From Mesorhizobium sp. GbtcB19 (GTDB lineage Bacteria; Pseudomonadota; Alphaproteobacteria; Rhizobiales; Rhizobiaceae): a DNA stretch of 64,000 nucleotides. How positions within the stretch are numbered: position 1 is the first letter of the stretch; every line of letters begins with the position of its first letter. Positions 19,760 to 29,651 of the stretch are shown here, piece by piece. Position numbers and translations under genes: made by a program. The notes under the pieces were generated by a model. That model worked only from the letters and a program-made list of their open reading frames with translations. It was not told the origin of the DNA and did no database searches. The DNA lies in NCBI RefSeq assembly GCF_019091085.1, contig NZ_JAGXJY010000006.1:186001-250000 (forward strand), given 5' to 3'.

Positions 19760-21157
19760 CTAACGCGCCGCCCGCGAGTGGCGGCTCACGTAATCTTCCA
19801 CCATTTTCAAGTCGGAGGGAAGTATCGTGTATTTTTCGTCGGCTGTCATCAAGCCGCCGAGCCAGGCCGGAAGTGCGGGGCTGACCCCGCTGGCGGCCTC
19901 GACCGCGGCCGGGAACTTCGCCGGATGCGCGGTTCCGAGCACCACCATGGGCACCGCGCCGCCAGCCTGGGCGGCGGCCACATGGACGGCGGCGGCCGTA
20001 TGCGGATCGAGCAGGTAGTTGCTCGCTTCGAGCGTCGCGCGGATGGTGGCGGCGACCTCGTCGACGCTGGCGCGGCCGGCATCGAACTCGGCGCGGATGC
20101 GCTTGAGCTCGCCTTCCTCGATGGTGAAAGCGCCGGACTGCTTCAGTCCGTTCATATAGCGCCGCACCGTCTCGGCATCGCGACCGGCAGCCTCGAACAG
20201 CAGGCGCTCGAAATTCGACGACACCTGGATATCCATCGACGGCGAGGTCGTGGCGAACACCCCCTTGGTGCGGTATTCGCCGCTGGCAAGCGTGCGCGCC
20301 AGTATGTCGTTGTCATTGGTCGCGATGATCAGCCGCTCGATCGGCAGGCCCATGCGCTTGGCGGCGTAACCGGCGAAAATGTCGCCGAAATTGCCCGTCG
20401 GCACGGTGAAGGAGATAGGCCGGTCCGGCGCGCCGAGCGACAGCGCGGACGAGAAATAATAGACGATCTGGGCCATGATGCGGGCCCAGTTGATCGAATT
20501 CACGCCCGACAGCGACACCCTGTCGCGGAAGGCGTGGTCGTTGAACATGTCCTTCACCAGGCCCTGGCAATCGTCGAAATTGCCTTCGACCGAAAGCGCG
20601 TGGACGTTTGCCGCGCTCGACGTCGTCATCTGGCGCTGCTGCACCGGCGAGACCTTGCCGTGCGGGAAAAGGATGAAGATGTCGGTGCGGTCGCGGCCGG
20701 CGAAAGCATCGATCGCAGCACCCCCCGTGTCGCCGGAGGTGGCGCCGACGATGGTGGCGCGCCGTCCGCGTTCGGCGAGCACATGGTCCATCAGCCGCGC
20801 CAGCAACTGCATCGCCACGTCCTTGAACGCCAGCGTCGGGCCGTGGAACAGCTCGAGGATGAAGGTGTTCTTCCCGGTCTGCACCAGCGGGCAGACGGCC
20901 TCGTGCCGGAACGTGGCATACGCTTCACGCACCAGCCGCTCGAAGACGGGCGCCGCGATCTCGCCGCCGAGGAAGGGCGTCAGCACGCGGATGGCAAGGT
21001 CGGGATAGGCAAGCCCGCGCATGGCGCGGATGTCGGCGGCGGAAAACTGCGGCCACTCGCGCGGCACGTAAAGCCCGCCGTCGCGGGCAAGCCCCGCCAG
21101 CACCGCATCCGAAAATCCAAGCGCGGGCGCATCCCCGCGGGTACTCACATAGTGCAT
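19760..21157 (-). CDS. thrC: Threonine synthase
   Basis: ThrC converts O-phosphohomoserine to threonine with pyridoxal phosphate, completing the pathway served by thrB near 9.2 kb. The 465-residue protein begins MHYVSTRGDAPALGF, the standard N-terminus, so the ATG at 21157 is preferred over a GTG twelve codons upstream. The PLP-lysine segment FHGPTLAFKDVAMQLL and the ATSGDTGGAAIDAF and VPTGNFGDIFAGY motifs are intact. Confidence 0.95.
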   Translation of the reverse strand: MHYVSTRGDAPALGFSDAVLAGLARDGGLYVPREWPQFSAADIRAMRGLAYPDLAIRVLTPFLGGEIAAPVFERLVREAYATFRHEAVCPLVQTGKNTFILELFHGPTLAFKDVAMQLLARLMDHVLAERGRRATIVGATSGDTGGAAIDAFAGRDRTDIFILFPHGKVSPVQQRQMTTSSAANVHALSVEGNFDDCQGLVKDMFNDHAFRDRVSLSGVNSINWARIMAQIVYYFSSALSLGAPDRPISFTVPTGNFGDIFAGYAAKRMGLPIERLIIATNDNDILARTLASGEYRTKGVFATTSPSMDIQVSSNFERLLFEAAGRDAETVRRYMNGLKQSGAFTIEEGELKRIRAEFDAGRASVDEVAATIRATLEASNYLLDPHTAAAVHVAAAQAGGAVPMVVLGTAHPAKFPAAVEAASGVSPALPAWLGGLMTADEKYTILPSDLKMVEDYVSRHSRAAR

Positions 21158-21285
21158 CGTAAAAGGCCCATTGCTGCCGGTCGCGTCATCCACGGCAATT
21201 GGTTAATTTTCCGAGCCGGCTCAGTCGCATTTTTGCCGCGCGGTTGCTATACGTCACCGGCTTTGTGAGAGGGAAGTGCAGTTTC

Positions 21286-22029
21286 ATGGCGTTTTATTCG
21301 GTCAACCGTCGTTTTGTCGCGGGTCTGGCGCTCACCGGCTTTATGCTTGCCGCCGCCGGCTGCCAATCGAGCGACAATGGTGTTCTTGATTTCGGCCTCA
21401 CCAAGAAGGATCCGACCGCGCCGCTGCCGCCGCAGGATCCCAAGATCCTCGCCAGCCAGTTGCGCGCCTACTGTCCGAGAGTGACGCTGCGTGAGGGCAC
21501 CGCCTTCTTCAACACCTACGCCAAAGGCACGGTCGCCAAGCCCAAGAAAAAGAAGGGCGATGCCGCAGCCGATGCCGAAGCCGAGGCAGCTGCCGCGGCC
21601 GCGCAGACCGGACCCAACGGTCAGCCGGTCGATCCCGATCACGATCCGGCCAAGATCATCTACCAGGCCTCGATCTCCGATGTGACGCGCGACTGCACGC
21701 ACGCCAACGGTCAGCTGTCGATGAAGATTGCCGTTGCCGGCAAGGTCGTGCCGGGTCCGCTGTTCGCGCCCGGCACCGTCACCATGCCGATCCGCATCGC
21801 GGTCCAGCATGGCAACGATGTGCTCTATTCGCAGCTTCATCAATACCAGGTGCAGGTCACCGATCCGACTGCCGCAACCCAGTTCGTCTTCACCGACGCC
21901 AATGTCGTGGTGCCGGAGCCCAGCGCGACCGATTACCAGGCCTATGCCGGCTATGACGAGAACACGCCGGCGCCGGCCGCCGACAAGGCGAAGGGCAAAA
22001 AGCGGAAGCGCGCTGCCGCGACGAACTGA
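21286..22029 (+). CDS. Lipoprotein of unknown function
   Basis: A 247-residue protein with a lipoprotein signal: FVAGLALTGFMLAAAGCQSS, with the lipobox ending AAGC. The mature part contains a Lys-rich stretch (AKPKKKKGDA), an Ala/Glu-rich linker, and a beta-rich region (YQASISDVTRDCTHANGQL, VPGPLFAPGTVTMPIRIAV). The last ten residues are strongly basic (KGKKRKRAA). Similar lipoproteins are annotated as hypothetical in rhizobia. The start at 21286 has a GAGAGGGAAG ribosome site. It is divergent from thrC. Confidence 0.8.
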   Translation: MAFYSVNRRFVAGLALTGFMLAAAGCQSSDNGVLDFGLTKKDPTAPLPPQDPKILASQLRAYCPRVTLREGTAFFNTYAKGTVAKPKKKKGDAAADAEAEAAAAAAQTGPNGQPVDPDHDPAKIIYQASISDVTRDCTHANGQLSMKIAVAGKVVPGPLFAPGTVTMPIRIAVQHGNDVLYSQLHQYQVQVTDPTAATQFVFTDANVVVPEPSATDYQAYAGYDENTPAPAADKAKGKKRKRAAATN

Positions 22030-22093
22030 TGGCGGCACTCATCGACGTCGGTCGTAGCCTGATCGGCGCAGGCTGACCAGCCGGCCTCGTCGG

Positions 22094-23656
22094 CTACTCC
22101 GGCAATCCGGCATCTTGCAGCGCGCTGCCAAGAGCCGCCGCGAGCGCGGGCGCGCAATTGACGCCGGCAAACTGGCGGCTATAGCGGAAGCCGGGCTGAA
22201 GCTCGAGCACGCGAGCGGCGGCCGCCCTCGCTTCGTCCAACCGGCCAAGCTTGGCCAGCGCGGCGGCCAATTGCACATAGGTGATGCTATGTGCCGGATT
22301 GGCCTGGACGGACCTGTAGGCAGCACGGCAAGCCTCTTCGTAACGGCCGCGCAGCAAATGGCTCATCGCCTGCGCGTCAAACGCGGCCCAGGCCCATGAA
22401 TCGAACGGGCTCAGCCGCAAGCCCTGCTCGCTCCATTCTATTGCGCGCTCGGCTTCGCCGCTCCATCCGAGCATGACGCTGCCAAGGATGTAGGTCAGCG
22501 CCGATGACGGGCTGATGGCGAGGGCAGCCTCCAATGCCGCGAACGCAGCGGCGCGATTATGCGCATCCATTCCGATGGAAAAGCCGGCCCATGTGAGGGC
22601 CAGTGCATCATCTTGTCCATGGACGATGGCCGACCGGGCGTGGCGGATTGAAGACGCGCGGTTGATCTCCTGCAGACCGGCGCGAAGGAACAAGCAGTGA
22701 TGGCACATGGCGGCATTGCCATGCGCCAGCGCGTAAGCCGGTTCGAGTACGATCGCGCGGTCGAGAAGGACCAGCGCTCTGGTCACTTGCTCCGGCATGC
22801 CTGAATCGACGTCAGGCTGGGCCTGCAGCACGAGATCGTAGGCATCCAGACTATCGGGGCGCTTGCGCCTGACACGTTCGATCTCGGCCTTCCGCACGCT
22901 TGGCGCAATCGCGCCCACGGCTGACAGCGCGATCTCGTCTTGAAGCGCAAAGATGTCGTCGGAACTGCGGTCGTAGCGCTCGGCCCACACATGGGCGCCG
23001 GTCGTGGCATCGATCATCTGCGCGGTGATACGCACGCTGCCGCCGGCCTTGCGCACACTGCCTTCGAGCACATAGCGAACGCCGAGCTCGCGGCCGACCT
23101 GCTTCACGTCGACGGCGCGACCCTTGTAGGTGAAGGTCGAGTTTCGTGCGATGACGAACAGCCATTTGATGCGTGCGAGGCCGGTGATGATGTCATCCAC
23201 CATCCCATCGGCGAAGTACTCTTGCTGCGGATCGCCGCTCAAGTTCGAGAACGGCAGGACCGCGACGGAGGGCTTCTCGGGCAAGCTCGGCGCCGACGCG
23301 GCGCCGGCGGCGGCCGAGGCATCGGCAACGTTTGTGGTGACAGCCGGTCCGACGTAGCGATAGCCGCGGCGCGGCAATGTTTCGATCCAGTCCGCGACAT
23401 TCGCCGCGTCGGCAAGTGTCCGGCGCAAGGCCGCGATCTGAACCGTCAGATTGTTATCGGCAACCGCCGATCCGCCCCAGCCGGCGTCGATCAGCGCGTC
23501 TTTGGATACGGGTACGCCCGCGTTCTGGATCAGCAGCCGCAGCAGCGTGACGGCGCGCTGCCCAAGCATGGTCGGCTCATTTCCGGAAAAGAGAATGCCC
23601 ACCTCCGGGTCGAGGCGAAACGGGCCAAAGCGGTAGATGTCGCCCCTGACTATCAT
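22094..23656 (-). CDS. Winged-helix (CadC/OmpR-type) regulator with TolB-like and TPR regions
   Basis: A 520-residue protein. Residues 1-105 form a Trans_Reg_C winged helix (FGPFRLDPEVGILF, RAVTLLRLLIQNAG, ETLPRRGYRYVGP). Residues 130-255 form a TolB-like, adenylate-cyclase-associated domain (PSVAVLPFSNLSGDP, FADGMVDDIITGL, YVLEGSVRKAGG, HVWAERYDR). The remainder is made of TPR-like helical repeats (LDRAIVLEPAYALAHGNAA, AIEWSEQGLRLSPFDSWA). There is no membrane helix, unlike CadC. The ligand is unknown. The cupin gene, about 110 bases away and divergent, is a plausible target. Confidence 0.85.
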   Translation of the reverse strand: MIVRGDIYRFGPFRLDPEVGILFSGNEPTMLGQRAVTLLRLLIQNAGVPVSKDALIDAGWGGSAVADNNLTVQIAALRRTLADAANVADWIETLPRRGYRYVGPAVTTNVADASAAAGAASAPSLPEKPSVAVLPFSNLSGDPQQEYFADGMVDDIITGLARIKWLFVIARNSTFTYKGRAVDVKQVGRELGVRYVLEGSVRKAGGSVRITAQMIDATTGAHVWAERYDRSSDDIFALQDEIALSAVGAIAPSVRKAEIERVRRKRPDSLDAYDLVLQAQPDVDSGMPEQVTRALVLLDRAIVLEPAYALAHGNAAMCHHCLFLRAGLQEINRASSIRHARSAIVHGQDDALALTWAGFSIGMDAHNRAAAFAALEAALAISPSSALTYILGSVMLGWSGEAERAIEWSEQGLRLSPFDSWAWAAFDAQAMSHLLRGRYEEACRAAYRSVQANPAHSITYVQLAAALAKLGRLDEARAAAARVLELQPGFRYSRQFAGVNCAPALAAALGSALQDAGLPE

Positions 23657-23765
23657 CGGAGTCTTTTAGCAAATTTTTGGGAACGGATTCACGACTTTCC
23701 GGCATGGACGGCCGATGTTGCGCAAACGCTTGCCAGAACTAAGCGCCCGGTCAGAGGAGGATCAT

Positions 23766-24227
23766 ATGAGCGCTGATGCCGTCATCCGCATGCCCGACGA
23801 GAAGAAGGGCGTCATGCTGCGTGGCCACCCCATGGCTTTCCTCGTTACCGATGAAAATACCAGGCATACGAGCATGTTCGACTGGACGATCCCGCCGGAG
23901 TTCGCCACCGGGCGGCATGTTCACCGGGTGCAGGAGGAGACCTTCTACCTGCTTGAGGGCGAGTGTGAATGGCACGTTGGCGACAGGACGATCCGAGCGA
24001 CGCCGGGAACCTTCCTGTTCATCCCGCCGGGAGTGCCGCACAACATCACGAATGTCAGCGAGAAGCCTGCGCGCGTGCTGATGACCGTCTCTCCGCCCGG
24101 CCACGAGCACTATTTCGAAGAACTGGCCGAGCTGGCCATGCAGGGTGCGCCGGATCCAAAGGCGCTCGCCGATCTGCGAAACCGCTACGACACCGACCAG
24201 CTCTCGACGCTGACGACGCGCGCGTAG
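23766..24227 (+). CDS. Cupin-domain protein (quercetinase-like fold)
   Basis: A 153-residue single-cupin protein preceded by a strong AGAGGAGG ribosome site. Cupin motif 1 is TGRHVHRVQEETFYLLEGE, with metal-binding His, His and Glu; motif 2 is PGTFLFIPPGVPHNITN. The C-terminal helix HEHYFEELAELAMQG is typical of cupins annotated as quercetin 2,3-dioxygenase-like. The true substrate cannot be read from sequence. It is divergent from the winged-helix/TPR regulator. Confidence 0.85.
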   Translation: MSADAVIRMPDEKKGVMLRGHPMAFLVTDENTRHTSMFDWTIPPEFATGRHVHRVQEETFYLLEGECEWHVGDRTIRATPGTFLFIPPGVPHNITNVSEKPARVLMTVSPPGHEHYFEELAELAMQGAPDPKALADLRNRYDTDQLSTLTTRA

Positions 24228-24254
24228 GTCTTTCCAGCTCGTTCCTGCGAAGCC

Positions 24255-24359
24255 TAGAGCAATTCCAGGAAAAGTGCGTAGCGGTTTTCCGTCCGGAATT
24301 GCGCAAAAACAAAGGCTTAGAGTGGTTCGGCGATTCCGTGAAACGCTGAACCGCTCTAG
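24255..24359. repeat. Rhizobial dispersed palindromic repeat, copy A (full length)
   Basis: It starts TAGAGCAATTCCAGGAAAAG and ends with GCTGAACCGCTCTAG. Inner parts form hairpins: CAATTCC with GGAATTG, and AGTGGTTCGGCG with GCTGAACCGCT. Four related copies occur at 47.1 kb (two), 50.9 kb and 51.7 kb. The stop codon of the neighbouring HAD gene lies inside its right end. Confidence 0.85.
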
Positions 24360-25045
24360 GCGTCTTCCGACCACTCCGACAGCGCCGCAATCGTGCTGTT
24401 CAACTCCGCCCAGCGGCGGATGACCGTCTCGGCGCCGGCCTCGGTCAGCGCATCGGCATGGCCGGGATAGCTATGCCCTGCGCCGGTGAAGCCGATGACG
24501 CGCATGCCGGCTGCCCTGGCGCCGGCGATGCCATGCACGGAATCCTCGATGACGAAGGTGTTCTTCGGGTTGGCGCCAAGCTTATCGGCAGCGTAAAGGA
24601 ACACGTCCGGCGCCGGCTTGGGCTTTTTGCTGGGGATATCCAGTCCCGAAAAGATGCGACCGGCGAAGAACGGCAGCAGCCGCACCTTCTCCAGCATGAA
24701 TTCGACGCGCTCGGTACTCGAGTTGGAGCAGACTGCGCGTGGCGCGGCGACGGCGGCCACCGCTTCGCGGGCGCCGTCGATGATGCGCACGTCCGCGCGC
24801 AGCTTGCGGTCGACGAGGTCCTCCGCGCGGTCGATCAGCGAGGCCTGGAACGGGATCTGCGACTTTTCCTCGACCCGCAGCATGATGTCCTTGAAGGTCA
24901 GGCCGGCATAGGTTTCGCTGAGCTCCTCAGCCGAAATCTCGAACCCGGCCGCAGTCAAAAGCTCCGCCTCGATGCGCGCGGCGATGATCTCGGAATCGAC
25001 GAGCACGCCGTCGCAATCGAAAATGACAAGGTCTGGCTGGGGCAT
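24356..25045 (-). CDS. HAD-superfamily phosphatase (phosphoglycolate phosphatase/beta-phosphoglucomutase-like)
   Basis: A 229-residue HAD enzyme of subfamily IA. Motif I is VIFDCDGVLVDSE, motif II AVCSNSS, motif III the Lys in SKKPKPAPDVF, and motif IV FVIEDSVHGIAGARAAGM, with a helical cap between motifs I and II. These features match sugar-phosphate or phosphoglycolate phosphatases; the exact substrate is unknown. The stop codon falls in the dispersed palindromic repeat. Confidence 0.85.
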   Translation of the reverse strand: MPQPDLVIFDCDGVLVDSEIIAARIEAELLTAAGFEISAEELSETYAGLTFKDIMLRVEEKSQIPFQASLIDRAEDLVDRKLRADVRIIDGAREAVAAVAAPRAVCSNSSTERVEFMLEKVRLLPFFAGRIFSGLDIPSKKPKPAPDVFLYAADKLGANPKNTFVIEDSVHGIAGARAAGMRVIGFTGAGHSYPGHADALTEAGAETVIRRWAELNSTIAALSEWSEDA

Positions 25046-25158
25046 GGCAATCCGGAAACGTTGGGGAAATGGCCTATCGGCTCAAGCGGCGCGGCATACA
25101 CCAATGGGCGGGCAGGCGCAAACCTCAGGGCATGCGTCGCTCCCTTCACCGAATGTTT

Positions 25159-25176
25159 ACGCTGATCGGTAACCAT
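25159..25176 (+). promoter_or_regulatory. Possible CtrA half-site upstream of ccrM
   Basis: GTAACCAT (25169-25176) differs by one base from the CtrA half-site TTAACCAT and lies about 45 bases before the ccrM start. CtrA control of ccrM is known in Caulobacter. A full TTAA-N7-TTAA site is not visible, so this is weak. No GANTC site was seen in the 171-base intergenic region. Confidence 0.25.
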
Positions 25177-25195
25177 AACAGCCAGTAAACCGTAA

Positions 25196-26350
<1,155 letters not shown>

Positions 26351-26386
26351 ATCAACACTTTAACGGATCGCCGCAAGCGATTCAGT

Positions 26387-26998
26387 TCAGGCCGCAATCC
26401 CGAACCGTTCAAGGTCCGCTTTAAGCGTTCCAGCGTCGGTGAACAGCACCGCCTGCCAGCCGGCGGCCTTGGCGCCGTCGACATTCTTCTGGCTGTCGTC
26501 GATGAACAAAGAAGCCGCAGGCTCGAGCCCGAACGAGGCGACGTGATGGTCGTAGATGGCGCGGTCGGGCTTGATCAGGCCGATGTCACCGGAGACGGTG
26601 ACGCCGCGCGGTTTTTCCAGGAACGGAAAGCGCTTGCGTGACTCGCGGAAAGTGTCCGAAGCCCAGTTGGTGAGCAGCGTCACGTCGCGGCCATCATCGA
26701 TCAGTCCTTCCAGCAGCGCGACGCTGTCTCCATAGGCATGCGGCACCATCTCGTGCCAGTGGCGGCGGAAATTGCGGATGTTTTCCGCCTGGGAAGGATG
26801 TTCGGCGATCAGCAGCGCCTCCGCCTCTTCCCAGGTACGACCGCGGTCCTGCTCGAGATTCCAGGCGCTGGTGCAGACATTGTCGAAGAACCATTTCCGC
26901 TCCGCCGCATCCGGGATCAGGCGGCTGAACGGGATGTTCGGGTCGTAGTGGACCAGCACCTTGCCGATGTCGAAGACGATATGGCGAATCTCGGTCAT
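26387..26998 (-). CDS. HAD-superfamily hydrolase (YihX-like)
   Basis: A 203-residue HAD protein with motif I VFDIGKVLVHYD (nucleophile Asp followed by Ile-Gly, as in the YihX/epoxide-hydrolase-N-like branch), motif II LLTNWAS, motif III IGLIKPDRAIY and motif IV LFIDDSQKNVDGAKAAGW. The cap includes WNLEQDRGRTWEEAEALL. Relatives are sugar phosphatases such as alpha-glucose-1-phosphate phosphatase. It lies next to mutY on the same strand, ten bases downstream. Confidence 0.85.
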   Translation of the reverse strand: MTEIRHIVFDIGKVLVHYDPNIPFSRLIPDAAERKWFFDNVCTSAWNLEQDRGRTWEEAEALLIAEHPSQAENIRNFRRHWHEMVPHAYGDSVALLEGLIDDGRDVTLLTNWASDTFRESRKRFPFLEKPRGVTVSGDIGLIKPDRAIYDHHVASFGLEPAASLFIDDSQKNVDGAKAAGWQAVLFTDAGTLKADLERFGIAA

Positions 26999-27008
26999 TG
27001 CGGGCCTT

Positions 27009-28130
27009 TCACTGCGGACGTCGTTTCTTGGTTGCGCCCGGTATCGCCGCTTCGATTACCTTTTTCATGACGGTGGGCAGCGCTTCCCCGGAAATCTCAT
27101 GGGCCAGCGACCAGAAATGCCCTGCCGGCGCATCGCCTTTGACCTGGGCATGGAAGACATCGAGCTCCAGCGCGAAATGGGTGAAGACGTGCCCGATCTG
27201 TCCCACGCGCCGCCAAGCGGCGGGGAAGAGCGCGGCATCTGCCGTCGTGGCGCCGTCGATCCGCGCCGTCCAGCCCGTCGTCGGCACTTCCGTCATGCCG
27301 CCGAGCAAGCCTTTGTCTGGCCGTTTGCGCAGCAGGATGGCGCCATCGTCGCGCTCGGCGACGAAGGCGGCGCCGCGCCTGAGCGGCTTGTCATCTTTGG
27401 GAAGCCGGACCGGAAAGCGTTCCGGATCGCCAGAAAGGATAGCGCTGCAACCCTCGCGCACCGGGCACAGCATGCAGCGCGGCCGCTTCGGCGTGCAGAT
27501 GGTCGCGCCGAGATCCATCATGGCCTGGGCGAAGTCGCCGGGCCGGGCCAGCGGCACCAGCTTTTCGACCAGCGCGCGGATTTCGGCTTTGGCTTCGCTG
27601 AGCGGCGTTTCGACCGAATAAAGCCGGGTCATGACCCGCTCGACATTGCCGTCGACCACCGCCGCCGGCCGGTCGAAGGCGATCGCCGCGATCGCCGCCG
27701 CGGTATAGGCGCCGATGCCGGGCAATTCGCGCAGGCCGGCCTCTGTGTCGGGAAAGCCGCCGCCCCGCAGCGCCACGAGGTCGGCGCAGGCCTTCAGGTT
27801 GCGCGCCCTCGAATAATAGCCGAGCCCGGCCCAGGCCTTCATCACGTCCTCGGCGGGTGCCGCCGCCAGCGCTTCGACCGTCGGCCATTTCTCGACGAAG
27901 TTGCGGAAATAAGCCTTTACCGCCTCGACCGTGGTCTGCTGCAGCATCACCTCGGACATCCAAACCCGATAGGGATCGGCCCTAACGCCGCGCGCAAAAG
28001 CGCCGGGCGTGACGCGCCAGGGCAGGTCGCGATGATGCGCGTCGTACCAGGCGAGCAGGCGCGCCGCGAAGCCCCTATCGCCGGACGCGGTCTGTCGTGA
28101 TGCCTTGCGGGTCTGGTCGAGCGGTGCCAT
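27009..28130 (-). CDS. mutY: A/G-specific adenine glycosylase
   Basis: MutY removes adenine mispaired with 8-oxoguanine or guanine. The 373-residue enzyme has VMLQQTTVEAV, the helix-hairpin-helix LPGIGAYTAAAIAAIAF with catalytic Asp in VVDGNVERV, the 4Fe-4S motif CTPKRPRCMLCPVREGC and a C-terminal NUDIX-like domain (GMTEVPTTGW). The start at 28130 (MAPLDQTRK) is preferred; the open frame to 28379 runs antisense through the next gene. The divergent DUF721 gene starts only 32 bases away. Confidence 0.94.
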   Translation of the reverse strand: MAPLDQTRKASRQTASGDRGFAARLLAWYDAHHRDLPWRVTPGAFARGVRADPYRVWMSEVMLQQTTVEAVKAYFRNFVEKWPTVEALAAAPAEDVMKAWAGLGYYSRARNLKACADLVALRGGGFPDTEAGLRELPGIGAYTAAAIAAIAFDRPAAVVDGNVERVMTRLYSVETPLSEAKAEIRALVEKLVPLARPGDFAQAMMDLGATICTPKRPRCMLCPVREGCSAILSGDPERFPVRLPKDDKPLRRGAAFVAERDDGAILLRKRPDKGLLGGMTEVPTTGWTARIDGATTADAALFPAAWRRVGQIGHVFTHFALELDVFHAQVKGDAPAGHFWSLAHEISGEALPTVMKKVIEAAIPGATKKRRPQ

Positions 28131-28162
28131 TGATCGGGTGAGTTGGGGACTGGAGAACGCAC

Positions 28163-28672
28163 ATGGCAGGGAAAAGGCCCTTCGGCAATCCCGTTCCGGT
28201 GAGCGATCTCGCGACCGAGATCCTCGATCCGGTGCTGAGGAAGCGCGCCGGCATCTCGATCGGCCTGGTGCAGTCCTGGGAAGAGATCGCCGGACCGCGC
28301 CTGGCCGCCCATTCGCGCCCGGAAAAGATCCAATGGCCGCGCCGCCTGCATGAGGACGACCCGTTCGAGCCGGCGACACTGATCATCGCCTGCGAAGGCA
28401 TGGCGGCGCTGCACCTGCAGCACGAGGCCGGCGAGGTCATCAACCGCGTCAACGCCTTCCTGGGCTTCAACGCGATCGGCCGCATCAAGATCCTGCAAAA
28501 ACCGGTGCTGTCGCAAAAGGCCCGGCCGATTCCGGCGCCGCGACCCCTGACCGAGGCCGAGAAATCGAAGCTTTCGCATTTGGTCGCCAACATCGAGGAT
28601 GATGGCCTGCGCGCTTCGCTGGAGCGGCTTGGCGCCACAATTTTGGGTGAAAGGAAGCCCAAAGGGTCGTAA
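28163..28672 (+). CDS. DUF721 (DciA-like) protein
   Basis: A 169-residue protein of the DUF721 family: VSDLATEILDPVLRKRAGI, LVQSWEEIAGPRLAAHSRP, then a beta-rich KH-like core (LIIACEGMAALHLQHEAGEV, FNAIGRIKIL). DciA relatives help load the replicative helicase in bacteria lacking DnaC or DnaI, so a replication role is possible for the family. The alphaproteobacterial form has not been tested here. It is divergent from mutY, with both genes sharing a 32-base promoter gap. Confidence 0.85.
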   Translation: MAGKRPFGNPVPVSDLATEILDPVLRKRAGISIGLVQSWEEIAGPRLAAHSRPEKIQWPRRLHEDDPFEPATLIIACEGMAALHLQHEAGEVINRVNAFLGFNAIGRIKILQKPVLSQKARPIPAPRPLTEAEKSKLSHLVANIEDDGLRASLERLGATILGERKPKGS

Positions 28673-28826
28673 GAAGCGTCATGAATGCGTCACCAATCTC
28701 GCGCATTCGTGATGCCGAAGGTCAGGTTTAGCGATTGGATTGGGGATCGCGATGCCTTAATTCGCGCCAACTCTCGCCTTTTCTAGCCCTTGCATTGCAA
28801 AATCCAACCGATATCAGGTGATTCGC

Positions 28827-29588
28827 ATGAACCGTGCCCCGTTTGGCAAAAGCCCGTCTGGCAAAAGCTTGTCCCGCAGAAACGTTCTGACCACGCTGGC
28901 CGCCGTGCCTGCGGTGGCGCTGCTTGCCGCATGCAGCGACTCCAGCGAGCCAGCGAAGGCTGCCGAGGTGAAGCCCGCCGACCCGTCGACGCCTGCCAAG
29001 CCAGCGGCCACGCCGGCCGCGGTCCAGGTCCCGGAATCGAGCGGTCCGGTCGACATGGCGGAGCTGCTCAAGCCCGGCGCGCTGCCTGAAAAGCAGCTCG
29101 GCAAGGACGATGCCAAGGTCACCATCGTCGAATACGCGTCGATGACCTGCCCGCATTGCGCGCATTTCGCCATGACCACCTTCCCTGAGTTGAAGACCAA
29201 ATACATTGACACCGGCAAGGCGCGCTACATCCTGCGCGAATTCCCGTTCGATCCGAGTGCCGAGGCCGGCTTCATGCTGGCGCGCTGCTCCAAGGACAAC
29301 TACTTCGCCATGGTCGACGTGCTGTTCAAGCAGCAGCCGAGCTGGGTTGGCGTCAACAACACCAAGGAAGCGCTGCTGCAGATCTCCAAGCTGGCCGGTT
29401 TTACACAGGAGTCCTTTGAGTCCTGCTTGACGGACCAGAAGCTTCTGGACGATGTGAGAGCAGTCCAGAAACGCGGAGCGGACGAGTTCAAGGTCGACTC
29501 GACGCCGACCTTCTTCATCAACGGAAAGACCTACAAAGGGGCGATGTCGATTGAGGAAATGTCGGCCATCATCGACCCTCTGCTCTGA
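28827..29588 (+). CDS. DsbA-family thioredoxin-fold lipoprotein-like protein
   Basis: A 253-residue exported protein. The N-terminus has a twin-arginine-like SRRNVLTTL and a hydrophobic AVPAVALLAAC ending in a plausible lipobox Cys. A Pro/Ala linker (VKPADPSTPAKPAATPA) follows. The thioredoxin fold then carries the active site MTCPHCAHFAMTTFP (CPHC) and the cis-Pro segment DSTPTFFINGKTYKG, as in DsbA/BdbD-like oxidoreductases. It presumably handles periplasmic disulphides. The ATG at 28827 has AGGTG upstream and is preferred over the GTG at 28818. Confidence 0.88.
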   Translation: MNRAPFGKSPSGKSLSRRNVLTTLAAVPAVALLAACSDSSEPAKAAEVKPADPSTPAKPAATPAAVQVPESSGPVDMAELLKPGALPEKQLGKDDAKVTIVEYASMTCPHCAHFAMTTFPELKTKYIDTGKARYILREFPFDPSAEAGFMLARCSKDNYFAMVDVLFKQQPSWVGVNNTKEALLQISKLAGFTQESFESCLTDQKLLDDVRAVQKRGADEFKVDSTPTFFINGKTYKGAMSIEEMSAIIDPLL

Positions 29589-29598
29589 CATCCAGGCC

Positions 29599-29624
29599 GC
29601 GCCGAAGCGGTCCGGCTTCGGCGC
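29599..29624 (+). terminator. Perfect hairpin between the DsbA-like gene and smc
   Basis: GCGCCGAAGC and GCTTCGGCGC form a ten-base-pair stem with a six-base loop, 11 bases after the stop codon. No T-run follows, so it may be a weak or Rho-assisted terminator or a message-stabilising hairpin. smc begins 28 bases further on. Confidence 0.45.
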
Positions 29625-29651
29625 CCACGCCTGTAGTGTTGGGCGGCGCGA